64,000 bases of DNA. It comes from Lelliottia sp. JS-SCA-14. GTDB taxonomy: Bacteria; Pseudomonadota; Gammaproteobacteria; Enterobacterales; Enterobacteriaceae. Both the position numbers and the translations under genes were made by a program. The notes under the pieces are model-generated. The model searched no databases. It was not told where the DNA came from and was given only the letters and a program-made list of their open reading frames with translations. Below, piece by piece: positions 9,094-17,439 of this stretch (position 1 is its first letter; every line of letters begins with the position of its first letter). The stretch is from NCBI RefSeq assembly GCF_035593345.1, contig NZ_CP141606.1, positions 3,596,001 through 3,660,000 on the forward strand, given 5' to 3'.

Positions 9094-11220
9094 TCATCTA
9101 ACTGACTCAATGATCTTTTGTTCTATAACTCGCCCACCTTGCTTTCCAGACAAAGGACCAATTAGTACTTTAAAGTCGGCATAGTCATCTGCCTCAGGCC
9201 TATGCTCTATAATAACAATTGCATTGAATAATTTAGATTTTTGATATATAAAATTCAGCACCTTCGAAGCCGTCTCAGAATCAAGTCCAGCGACAGGTTC
9301 ATCAATAAACAATATTTTGTTTGTTTTTCTGGACTTAGATAGTATTTCACATAATTTTATTCTACGCATTTCACCACCTGACAGGGACTGCGTTTTTCTA
9401 TTAAGTTTCAAATGTGATATTCCAAGATAATGGATAGTTTCAAGAATAGTATTAATCTTAGTGTTATTAAAAAAAGAGCTTAACTCTTTCAACTCAGTAT
9501 CATATACATCTATTATATTCATACCATTAATCTGAGACTTTACTTCATCTATATTGTGGTCAAACAGTTTACCCTCACATTTATGACATGATATGTAGAT
9601 ATCCTTTTCAAAACCCCTTTCATATTTTATCACGCCCTTACCTTCACAAACTTTACATCCACCAAGTTTGTTTGGATGGAAATACTCTATATCTAATTTT
9701 GTTGTATCGGAGAAAAATTCTGCAATTAATTTATTCAAATCCGTGATAGTTGCGACAGTAGAACGTCCTGTATATGATGACAATTTTTGGCTTATATAAA
9801 TCGAATCGGTAAGACTACAAATGGCTTTAGCTAAAGATGATTTCCCCGATCCGGAGATTCCAGAAAAAACAGTAACACACTCTTTAGGGATACGTATATT
9901 TTGATTAATGATGTTATTTTTATTAAGCCCTTCAAAATAATAGTAATCAGATATATTATTTTTGGGATTGAGGTTCCTTTGCGGCTGAATTTTTTCTTTT
10001 TCACAAATTTCCCCACCAGAAGAACCAGCGTATTTACCAACATGGATTTGCTGATCAGCAAGATCTATGAAATACTGCGAGTGCTCTACTAAAATAACTG
10101 TGTTTTTTTCTGATAATTTTTTTAGCTTTTGAAAGATAACTTCAAAATCGACAGGGTTAATTTGGGATGATATTTCATCGATAACAATCAGAATACCTGT
10201 TGTATTAGATGTTAAAAGCCTGCTGAAAATAAGTTTTTGTATTTCCCCCCCAGAAAGACTGGGAATTGAACGAGACAAATTTAAATATCCCAATCCCATA
10301 TTATTTATTGAGGACAACACTCTAATTAATACTGAGTCACCTATAGTTTTTTTCAGGGTATTACATAATTCAGATATAGGAGATAGTAAAAATTCATCAA
10401 ATGTAAATCCTAAAACATCAAGTTGGGCTGTTTCTTGGTTAATTCTGCTTCCATTACAAAATGAGCAATTTTCTTCCTTTTTATACTTTGAATTGTTTTG
10501 GCTCCGTCCTATATTCGAATTAGCAAAAGACATTACGCCTTTATAAAAAGCTCTTCTTTGCTTCGTTTTTCCTTTGTGTTTAAATCTAAAAGATAATTTC
10601 TCAGCGCTTTCTCCATATAGTATTAGGTTTTTCTTTTCAAGTGATAGTGAATCAAAAGTATCATCTACTTTTATATTATTTTTATCACAATAGACCATAA
10701 GTAATTGGTGATAATAATCAGATAACTCACCAGTCCGCCAACATAAAAATGGTTTTTGATCTAGTCTACATTTTTCATTAATTAATTCAGATTCATCCAC
10801 ACTAACTATCTCGCCGAGGCCTAAGCAGTGAGGACATTCATTTCTATAATTGTTTATTTTTAATTTATCATAATTAGGTACTGCTACGTTTCTTTTGATT
10901 TTTAAAGATGACAAAGCTTGAGCTATATTCAGATATGAATATATAGTTGAACGAGGGTTGTTATTTGTGTTTCTTTGTGGTATCGCAACAGCGGGAATTA
11001 ACCCACTGAAATTTGCAACTTTATAATCACTTTCATTCAAATAACCGTTTTCTACAGCATCAAACTCATCTTTGCATAATTGATAAATTGATGAAAATGC
11101 TAAAGAACTTTTTCCTGCGCCCGAACGGCCATAAATAGCGGTTATTGTATTAAATGGTATAGTAACATCTAAATTTTTTAAATTATGGGTGGCTATTCCC
11201 TCAAAAATGATCTTATTCAT
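9094..11220 (-). CDS. UvrA-like tandem ABC ATPase, short form
   Basis: The 708-residue protein has the two ABC modules of UvrA. Module 1 has Walker A YGRSGAGKSSLAF, a zinc-finger start ECPHCLGLGE, signature LSGGEIQK and Walker B IVIDEIS. Module 2 has Walker A SGISGSGKSSLAK, CKVCEGKG and SCHKCEGK zinc pairs, signature LSGGEMRR and Walker B ILFIDEPVAGLD. At about 700 residues it is far shorter than UvrA (about 940). That fits the UvrA2/DrrC-like class without the UvrB-binding insert, a class known for self-resistance to DNA-binding antibiotics. It is the last gene of the operon and overlaps the E1-like gene by 8 bp (ATGAATAA), with GAGG upstream. Likely role: immunity or damage sensing linked to the peptide product; this is inference. 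Confidence 0.8.
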   Translation of the reverse strand: MNKIIFEGIATHNLKNLDVTIPFNTITAIYGRSGAGKSSLAFSSIYQLCKDEFDAVENGYLNESDYKVANFSGLIPAVAIPQRNTNNNPRSTIYSYLNIAQALSSLKIKRNVAVPNYDKLKINNYRNECPHCLGLGEIVSVDESELINEKCRLDQKPFLCWRTGELSDYYHQLLMVYCDKNNIKVDDTFDSLSLEKKNLILYGESAEKLSFRFKHKGKTKQRRAFYKGVMSFANSNIGRSQNNSKYKKEENCSFCNGSRINQETAQLDVLGFTFDEFLLSPISELCNTLKKTIGDSVLIRVLSSINNMGLGYLNLSRSIPSLSGGEIQKLIFSRLLTSNTTGILIVIDEISSQINPVDFEVIFQKLKKLSEKNTVILVEHSQYFIDLADQQIHVGKYAGSSGGEICEKEKIQPQRNLNPKNNISDYYYFEGLNKNNIINQNIRIPKECVTVFSGISGSGKSSLAKAICSLTDSIYISQKLSSYTGRSTVATITDLNKLIAEFFSDTTKLDIEYFHPNKLGGCKVCEGKGVIKYERGFEKDIYISCHKCEGKLFDHNIDEVKSQINGMNIIDVYDTELKELSSFFNNTKINTILETIHYLGISHLKLNRKTQSLSGGEMRRIKLCEILSKSRKTNKILFIDEPVAGLDSETASKVLNFIYQKSKLFNAIVIIEHRPEADDYADFKVLIGPLSGKQGGRVIEQKIIESVR

Positions 11221-12295
11221 ACTTTCCTCTACACCAATCACATTCAGGATCACGTGGAACATCTTGGACGTTAAAAGATAAACTTCTAAGACTAAATTCG
11301 ACTCTTTTATTTTCTTGTTGCAAGTGATCTACTTTCCCGGCAAGTAATTTTATAGCGTCCAAGCTTGCAAGGCTTGCAGCCAGACCTGATAGTGGTGAAA
11401 ATGAACCTAATTTTCGTTTTACCCGGTGCAATTTCTTCACATTAACAAGGTCTTTGCTATTTATTTTTCCTAAAAATAGGTTAAAACAATTAAAGCATGC
11501 TGACTTAAATGGAATAATTGTCTGACCGATAAGGGTTTGATGAAGATTATATCCCCCGCCAACTATATGTGGGATATTATGAATCATACTAAAGAGGGCG
11601 ATTATTTTACTGGTGTAATCCACATTAGGTTCATCAGCGCAGTTTATTATCAAATCTATATCAGAGGGTAGAATATTTCTTTTAAAAAAATCATCATCGA
11701 TAATGTCATTGATAATGTCAATCTTAATATCTGGAGATATCTTTTTCAAAGAGTTGAGTAACGCTATATTTTTATCAGAGTTAATTTCATCCTCGAAATA
11801 AAACTGACGATGTAAATTACTTATATCTACATTATCGTGATCTACAAATATTATCGAACCAACATTGCAATGAGCAAGATACGTTGCCACATTACTACCG
11901 ACTGCTCCAATACCTACAATCATTACTTTTGATTTTTTAAGATTAATTATACATTCTAAAACCTCACTGGTGGTATGACAGTAGTCTTCAAATGTATTGA
12001 TCATTCTATATTGTTCAGTGACAAGCTCTGCAGGGTATTGGCAATCTTGATCGATAATTATATTGTTTTCATTCAAAAACAAAGCTAATTTTTCAAGTTG
12101 TTGAATATCGATTCCTGAATAATTTGCTACAATTTCTTGAAGAGAAGTTTGCCCATCAAACATCTTTAAGAGTTCAACTATATTTGGAAAGTTGATTTTT
12201 ATTTTTATACTTTCTCTAATATTGGATTTAAAAAACTCTACAGTATCATCATTTACGACGATACCAATACTTTGTCGCAGTCTAAAATTATTCAT
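11213..12295 (-). CDS. E1-like (ThiF/MoeB/MccB-type) adenylyltransferase 2 with N-terminal RRE-like domain
   Basis: The 360-residue protein has two parts. Residues about 1-80 look like a PqqD/RRE-type winged helix (LLKMFDGQTSLQEIVANYSG, then LEKLALFLNENNII), which in RiPP enzymes grips the leader peptide. The rest is an E1-superfamily adenylation domain: Rossmann loop VGIGAVGSNVA, acidic end of strand 2 FVDHDNVD, Arg finger NLHRQ, lysine SDKNIALL, and the Asp of NCADEP. A zinc site is formed by CFNC and CDWC. It overlaps the upstream E1-like gene: ATG at 12295 (or GTG at 12313) lies inside the previous gene's end, so the two are made together and may form a heterodimer. Confidence 0.82.
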   Translation of the reverse strand: MNNFRLRQSIGIVVNDDTVEFFKSNIRESIKIKINFPNIVELLKMFDGQTSLQEIVANYSGIDIQQLEKLALFLNENNIIIDQDCQYPAELVTEQYRMINTFEDYCHTTSEVLECIINLKKSKVMIVGIGAVGSNVATYLAHCNVGSIIFVDHDNVDISNLHRQFYFEDEINSDKNIALLNSLKKISPDIKIDIINDIIDDDFFKRNILPSDIDLIINCADEPNVDYTSKIIALFSMIHNIPHIVGGGYNLHQTLIGQTIIPFKSACFNCFNLFLGKINSKDLVNVKKLHRVKRKLGSFSPLSGLAASLASLDAIKLLAGKVDHLQQENKRVEFSLRSLSFNVQDVPRDPECDWCRGKYE

Positions 12296-13412
12296 TACAG
12301 ATTTTGCATCCACTTTGTTTTACCAATTCAAAATTAGTCATTTTGCCTTCGTTTGGAAGGTATTCATACCGACTATTTACATATGAAAATGCTGAATCAT
12401 CCAACAGGAAGTGAATTAATTTCATGCAACTTAGATTAGCTGAAAAACCATTCATCATTGCTAATCCACCAGGCCCTCCTGGAATATAATTATCATAGAC
12501 AGATTTTGAAAGGTCCAGTTGAGGATTATTGACTATACTATATACAGGCTTCCATCCTTTTAATGCCTTTGAAAACGTATTTTGGGCACAATCTATACAG
12601 GGTGTATGTGGAGGGAATATTAATTCTCCTGAACTCATTAAGTGGGCGTCAAATCCACCTGATACATACAGCGGAATAGCTCTTGCTTGTGCATATCTAC
12701 CAAGTTTTAAAGAAGTATGACCTATATAAGGCTCATCACAAGTATTAATAATCAGATCTGTATCATCAGAAATGATAGAGGATAGATTAGTAGTAGGTAT
12801 AAGTTTTTCAAAATGTTTTGTTATTATTACTCGACTATCGATCCAACTCAAAAATTCTGACAGGACATCTACCTTTGGTTTTCCGATTTTCTTATAGTTA
12901 TAATAACAATGCCTTGCTGCATTTGACTTTGAAAGGGACTTATAATCAACCAAAACTATATTTTTAACACCTGCGCGGACAAGTATTTCTATAATTTTGG
13001 CTCCTACAGCTCCACACCCAAATAAAACAACCTTTTTGCTCTCCAAGATATGTTGAGTTTCTACACCAGGTCGTTCAAGGACAAAATCGTCCCAAAATGT
13101 AATTTGTCGTGAAAAACGAGGTTCAATATCGCAAATGTTATTTACATCATAAATAAAATGTTGATTTAGTAAAAAAGCAATTAGTTTATCGACATCTTTT
13201 GAGCGTAGGGACCCCATCTCAGTAACTATATCATTTATAGTTTTTATACCATCAAGGCTGGCAATAAATCGAGCGACATTTTTATTAGTTTTTATTTCTA
13301 ATCTATCACGCGTTGTCATCACATGAAATGTGAGTTTGACATTATCAGTATTATCTTCATTCGATATAAAAATATCCACAGTTTCTTTTATTTTATATTT
13401 TTTGGAGTCCAT
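12288..13412 (-). CDS. E1-like adenylyltransferase 1 with N-terminal RRE-like domain
   Basis: The 374-residue protein has the same architecture as its neighbour. An N-terminal winged-helix region (FIASLDGIKTINDIVTEMG, then VDKLIAFLLNQHFIYD) precedes an E1 domain with LFGCGAVGAKIIEI, LVDYKSL, the Arg finger in NAARH, lysines in GKPKVD, Asp in NTCDEP, and zinc pairs CIDC and CKIC. E1-like enzymes activate a carboxylate or amide as an adenylate. In MccB the substrate is the C-terminus of a short peptide, and in TOMM clusters the related C protein presents the precursor. It starts 48 bp after the small Cys-rich gene, beyond a hairpin, with GGGA before the ATG. Confidence 0.82.
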   Translation of the reverse strand: MDSKKYKIKETVDIFISNEDNTDNVKLTFHVMTTRDRLEIKTNKNVARFIASLDGIKTINDIVTEMGSLRSKDVDKLIAFLLNQHFIYDVNNICDIEPRFSRQITFWDDFVLERPGVETQHILESKKVVLFGCGAVGAKIIEILVRAGVKNIVLVDYKSLSKSNAARHCYYNYKKIGKPKVDVLSEFLSWIDSRVIITKHFEKLIPTTNLSSIISDDTDLIINTCDEPYIGHTSLKLGRYAQARAIPLYVSGGFDAHLMSSGELIFPPHTPCIDCAQNTFSKALKGWKPVYSIVNNPQLDLSKSVYDNYIPGGPGGLAMMNGFSANLSCMKLIHFLLDDSAFSYVNSRYEYLPNEGKMTNFELVKQSGCKICNE

Positions 13413-13426
13413 TGTATATTCCCAAT

Positions 13427-13451
13427 AAAATCGCCCATCAAGGGCGATTTT
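13427..13451 (-). terminator. Hairpin between precursor gene and E1-like gene (attenuator)
   Basis: A perfect 10-bp stem AAAATCGCCC / GGGCGATTTT with a 5-base loop lies in the 48-bp gap after the Cys-rich peptide gene. Such leaky terminators commonly let a RiPP precursor be made in excess over its modifying enzymes. Confidence 0.75.
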
Positions 13452-13460
13452 GAATTTAGA

Positions 13461-13661
13461 TTAATATTGGAGAACGCCGGCGTTAACCTCCAAGTATTTT
13501 TCCCAAGCATCTAAATTCGACGCTGAGTTTTGCTCGTCGTTACCAGCTCGCGTGCATACACGAGTACAACAGTCACTACGTTCTCCAGAGCAACCACCCG
13601 TATAGTTGGCGGTAGCATTGGTATTGCTGATGACTTCAAATGTTAAATCTAAACACTGCAT
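13461..13661 (-). CDS. Cys-rich peptide, putative RiPP/microcin precursor
   Basis: The 66-residue peptide begins MQCLDLTFEVIS and has a Cys-rich middle (CSGERSDCCTRVC, five Cys counting from GGC) flanked by T, S and N residues. It ends WEKYLEVNAGVLQY. The ATG at 13661 has an excellent AAAGGA Shine-Dalgarno, so the longer TTG frame to 13682 is rejected. There is no export signal or Gly-Gly leader site. The N-terminal LDLTFEV recalls the F-x-L-D type leader of some lanthipeptide/TOMM precursors; that resemblance is only suggestive. It is the first gene of the operon with the two RRE-bearing E1-like enzymes and the UvrA-like ATPase, so it is the obvious substrate candidate. Confidence 0.72.
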   Translation of the reverse strand: MQCLDLTFEVISNTNATANYTGGCSGERSDCCTRVCTRAGNDEQNSASNLDAWEKYLEVNAGVLQY

Positions 13662-13829
13662 ATCAGGTCCTTTGCAAGTCAATTGATTAGCAAGCTAAGC
13701 ATTCTCTTTGATATAGCTTAATTTTAAGAAAAAACTTACCCTTCATGATGATTAAATCACAAAACTTCTGTTCATGGGAATGGTAATTTTTTGTGCGGAT
13801 TCAATGCCAAATCTCATCAACAGATCGTC

Positions 13830-14048
13830 CTAAATAGATGCTCGGAATAGTAAAACAGTTTGAGGGAACTCAGCACGCACTGAGCGAAGCAGATCGTAGC
13901 ACTTCTTCTCCGTAGCGAACGATGCCCGATACATAAAACGCTTCATAAAACCCATGACAAGACCCACACCCGCAGATTGATCACCATGCTGATGTAGCAT
14001 CGTGGTGACCGTGGCAGAGACACTGCCAAAACGCTCAGCTATGCCCGT
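13830..14048 (-). pseudogene. Fragment of an unrecognised gene in the 13662-14315 intergenic region
   Basis: An open stretch of about 72 codons, without a start codon of its own, reads RFGSVSATVTTMLHQHGDQS and later ATEKKCYDLLRSVRAEFPQT before a TAG. Codon use and composition look like real, non-AT-rich coding sequence unlike the flanks. It is bounded by an in-frame TGA upstream, so it is probably the 3' part of a decayed gene. I do not recognise the family. The rest of the 650-bp gap holds the promoter region of the peptide operon (13690-13800) and nothing else I can support. Confidence 0.4.
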
Positions 14049-14315
14049 TCATCCACTGAGCGTTGGATAAACTGGTTTACAGTTTCGAGGATTGAAGACC
14101 AGAAATCGTTGCCTACCGGACACTCTCGTCGCTAGTCGTTAGAGCAAATTCATTCAACAATATAGGCTTACATAAATGCGAACTCGCGTAGTCATACCAT
14201 GAAGTTTAATGGCTATCTTGCAGATGCTAAATAACCAAGGTGGGGTTCCACTGAGAGTATGTACCTAGCTGAGTATTTTGTGGGATGATAGGCACATGAA
14301 AACGGGAGACTTTGA

Positions 14316-15455
14316 GTGAATATTATACCGATTCGGGGCGATGCCGAATGGACCGCTTTGGAATTCTTTGCTGGTATCGGCCTGGCGAGAGCTGGGATGG
14401 AGCAGGCGGGAATCAAGACTGTTTGGTCTAATGACTATGACCTGAACAAAAAATCGATGTATGAAGGCCATTGGAAAACTCACAAGCTTTTTCTGGCAGA
14501 CATTCATACCCTGAATAGCGAAGACCTGCCAACTGCAGATGTTGCTTGGGCCTCTTCTCCCTGCACTGATCTTAGTCTGGCGGGTAAGCGTGTCGGCCTG
14601 CGGGGAGGCAGGGAATCGTCCGCCTTCTTCGGATTTACTGATTTGCTTGCAGGGATGAATGAACGCAAGCCTGAAGTGATCGTCCTCGAAAATGTCACAG
14701 GCCTTGCCTCCTCCCATAACAGAGAAGATTTGAGAGCTGCGGTTAAAGAATTTAATGAGTTAGGTTATGCAGTCGACGCAATCACTCTGGACGCCCGACG
14801 TTTTGTGCCACAGTCCCGACCAAGGTTATTCCTGATAGGAGCAAAAAATCCTATTGATGGAGGCGAACAGGATTCGTGCCTGAGACCAGACTGGCTTTCC
14901 TGGCTGCATAAAGATGCTGAAGTACGCACCTTCATGATGCCTTTACCTAAAGCACCTGAGCTACTAAGCCAAGGGTTCACTCTTGAGATTGAGGCTATCC
15001 CAGACAGCGACCCTCGGTGGTGGAATGCTGATAAAGTTTCTCTTTTTAAAGAGTCCATGGCATCGGTACAGCGTGAAAGGTTAGAACATTTTGTCAATCT
15101 AGACTGTACAACTGCCCGCACAGCCTATCGTAGAACTCGTAATGGCATTCCCGTATGGGAAATGAGAGCAGAAGACATTTCAGGATGTTTACGCACAGCA
15201 CGTGGCGGTTCCTCCAAACAGGCGGTGGTGATCATGGGTAGGGGCGCACTCAAAATCAGGTGGATGACCGGACTTGAGTATGCACGTCTGATGGGGGCTG
15301 GCTGGTACACGCTGGAAAATTTGCGCGACTCACAAATTCAATATGGTTTTGGGGATGCCGTCGCTGTTCCTGTTGTTGGCTGGGTCGCCCGGCACATGAT
15401 CCTCCCTCACCTTGAGGCCGCAAAAAAAGCGCAAGGAATAAAAGTGAATGAATAA
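14316..15455 (+). CDS. DNA (cytosine-5) methyltransferase
   Basis: The 379-residue C5 methyltransferase carries motif I ALEFFAGIGLARAGME (AdoMet binding), motif IV SSPCTDLSLAGKR with the catalytic Cys, motif VI VIVLENVTG, motif VIII RFVPQSRPRLFLIG, a short target-recognition region, and C-terminal motifs IX-X (GRGALKIRWMTGLEYARLMG, GFGDAVAVPVV). The start is GTG at 14316 with GGGAG 8 bases ahead. It overlaps the next gene by 8 bp (ATGAATAA), typical of a linked restriction-modification pair. Its methylation protects host DNA from the partner enzyme. Confidence 0.92.
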   Translation: MNIIPIRGDAEWTALEFFAGIGLARAGMEQAGIKTVWSNDYDLNKKSMYEGHWKTHKLFLADIHTLNSEDLPTADVAWASSPCTDLSLAGKRVGLRGGRESSAFFGFTDLLAGMNERKPEVIVLENVTGLASSHNREDLRAAVKEFNELGYAVDAITLDARRFVPQSRPRLFLIGAKNPIDGGEQDSCLRPDWLSWLHKDAEVRTFMMPLPKAPELLSQGFTLEIEAIPDSDPRWWNADKVSLFKESMASVQRERLEHFVNLDCTTARTAYRRTRNGIPVWEMRAEDISGCLRTARGGSSKQAVVIMGRGALKIRWMTGLEYARLMGAGWYTLENLRDSQIQYGFGDAVAVPVVGWVARHMILPHLEAAKKAQGIKVNE

Positions 15456-16440
15456 GTTGAATTACTCCGAAGCGTATCTTGCAGCGGCGAAAGCCTGGTA
15501 CGAAGGTGAACGAGCCAAGAGTGGCGCGATAAATACCAATGTAATGAATGCAGGACTGATCGTCTCACGTATGATGGCTGATGGTATGCCTATTACTGAC
15601 GAACGTCTGTACAGCGAAGGAAAAAGCCAAGTACGAGGGCTCAGTGGTGCCACCATATCAAAGATTCTTGAACAACATGGCGAAACCCGCGTTTTTACCC
15701 GTGAAGGTGGGCGTACGTCCAGAGGGACTATTTTCCTTGCTGCTGCATTTCGGGATGTACTTAACAATACTCAAGTAAATGGAAATGAGCCTGTCGACAC
15801 AAAACTGGTTTCCAACCAGCTCGAAGCTTTCTTCACTCAATGCGTGCGTCTGGACTATTTTGACAAACAGAGAATAACAGTCGACCTAGATTACAACAAG
15901 CCAGTTGCATCTGTGGTAAGCGATATTCTTAAAGCGTCGGCGGAACGTTCAGACAAACCCACTGGAGCTGTGCTACAGCATCTTATTGGAGCCAAACTCC
16001 AATTGCGCTTTCCCAATGTTAAAATCGGCAGTGACAGAGCCAATGCAGCTGACTTACACACTGACCGTGAGGGTGATTTTCAGGTGGGTACTACTGCATT
16101 CCACGTGACCACCGCACCTATGGAGAAATTGATTTCGCGCTGTGTCGAAAACAAACGTGCAGGCTACAGGCCGGTCATCCTAACTCTTGAAAGCAAAGTC
16201 ATTGCAGCACGCCAGATGGCTGATAACGTTGGTATGTCTGAACAGATAGCCGTCCAGGCAGCCGAAACTTTCATCGGTAACAATATTGAAGAGATTGCTA
16301 TCTATGACGGCGATAAAATCCGTGAGGGTCTCGCAAGACTGATACGTACGTACAACGTCCGTATCAATACTATCGAGATAGATAAATCCCTTATGATTGA
16401 TGAGCCTCGTTGGATCGTTAACTTACTGACCGACTCCTGA
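15448..16440 (+). CDS. Putative restriction endonuclease, DUF4928-like
   Basis: The 330-residue protein is translationally coupled to the C5 methyltransferase. It resembles the DUF4928 proteins that accompany Dcm-like methylases, and they are thought to be the cognate type II restriction enzyme. Visible features are an N-terminal helical HTH-like part (GLSGATISKILEQHGETRVF). The C-terminal half contains HTDREGDFQVGTTAFHVTTAP and later LTLESKVIAARQM, a D/E...E-x-K arrangement that could form a PD-(D/E)XK nuclease site. Family assignment is from memory; the nuclease role rests mainly on context. Confidence 0.65.
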   Translation: MNKLNYSEAYLAAAKAWYEGERAKSGAINTNVMNAGLIVSRMMADGMPITDERLYSEGKSQVRGLSGATISKILEQHGETRVFTREGGRTSRGTIFLAAAFRDVLNNTQVNGNEPVDTKLVSNQLEAFFTQCVRLDYFDKQRITVDLDYNKPVASVVSDILKASAERSDKPTGAVLQHLIGAKLQLRFPNVKIGSDRANAADLHTDREGDFQVGTTAFHVTTAPMEKLISRCVENKRAGYRPVILTLESKVIAARQMADNVGMSEQIAVQAAETFIGNNIEEIAIYDGDKIREGLARLIRTYNVRINTIEIDKSLMIDEPRWIVNLLTDS

Positions 16441-16983
16441 AATACATAGAGATCAGCAAGCTTAACGAGTCGCTTTTTTCCACCATACCTAATCCCCAGA
16501 ACTAAAGCACTACGGCTTGGTTGGGCTGGCGTAAGTCTGCACACTGGGCCTTTTGCATTATGATTTACTCAGAATATATAACCAATATGTCGGAAAAGGT
16601 TTAAAGTGAATGATTCGTTTTGACGGGATACTTACGATTATCATAGCACCATCACATATTGTGTCTCAGACACAAAGTTGAAAATTAAACCTGGAGTAAA
16701 AGATATAACATTCCCCCGCTACAATAAGATTCGCCTCAAACATAAAATCTTTAATGAAACACATTTCCTCCTAAGCATTGGGAAACAAAAACCCACCAAT
16801 CAACCGCGAAATAAAAAAGCACTTTTTGCTAAATATAAATTTATTTATATAAAACATCGCATTAAATTAATCATATAAAAAGAAAACGTTTACTTATTTT
16901 TAATTATTAAAAATAAATTTGATTTTTAATTATTTAATAATATATATTCATTCCATCAAAAAAAATAATAAAGGAGAATAAAA
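16441..16983 (+). other. AT-rich intergenic region before the ankyrin operon
   Basis: About 540 bp with very low GC (16600-16980) and no credible gene; a 66-codon open frame at 16678 lacks a Shine-Dalgarno. It presumably holds the promoter for the following two genes. AT content this high is typical for H-NS-silenced acquired DNA, which is inference. Confidence 0.4.
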
Positions 16984-17424
16984 ATGAAAAAACAAAACCA
17001 CTCAACCCTGACAAGTTACCTCTCTAAAACAAAAAAGAATACAGACCTCTACCGCCTGTATAACCCGCACTTCTCAGTATTCTGTAAAAATAGCACTGAA
17101 GATCATGATTTTTATCTTAATTATTTTTCCAGACATATGGTGACGGAAAGAAACATTCTGACCATATTTGCTATCCATACCTTTTTCTCTTATGGCATGG
17201 ACAAAAAAGAGACCATAAAAGCCTTTACTCGTTTCCTTAAAGAGGAGAATAACGACGCTTTTTATCAGTCATTTTCTTTTCGTGGCTGCAATATCATTTA
17301 CACAAACAAAAAAAGAGAAGTGAAAGAGATCTCATGGTTTTCCTTCTCACGGATCTATGACGAGATCGTTAAGATAAAAGAATATGAATACAACAATAAT
17401 ACCTGGCACAAAATGGCCGCTTAA
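16984..17424 (+). CDS. Small protein of unknown function, upstream partner of ankyrin protein
   Basis: A 146-residue soluble protein beginning MKKQNHSTLTSYLSKTKK, rich in Asn, Lys and aromatic residues. I do not recognise a domain. It has no signal peptide or membrane segment. A strong AAGGAG precedes the ATG. The stop is 15 bp from the start of the ankyrin-repeat gene, so they form an operon and may act as a pair. Confidence 0.7.
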   Translation: MKKQNHSTLTSYLSKTKKNTDLYRLYNPHFSVFCKNSTEDHDFYLNYFSRHMVTERNILTIFAIHTFFSYGMDKKETIKAFTRFLKEENNDAFYQSFSFRGCNIIYTNKKREVKEISWFSFSRIYDEIVKIKEYEYNNNTWHKMAA

Positions 17425-17439
17425 AAAAGGAGCCCCCCC

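Noticed and set aside
12289..12313. GTG start at 12313 for the second E1-like gene
   Set aside because: Possible, but the ATG at 12295 overlaps the previous stop by 8 bp, as in the next junction of the operon, so it was preferred.
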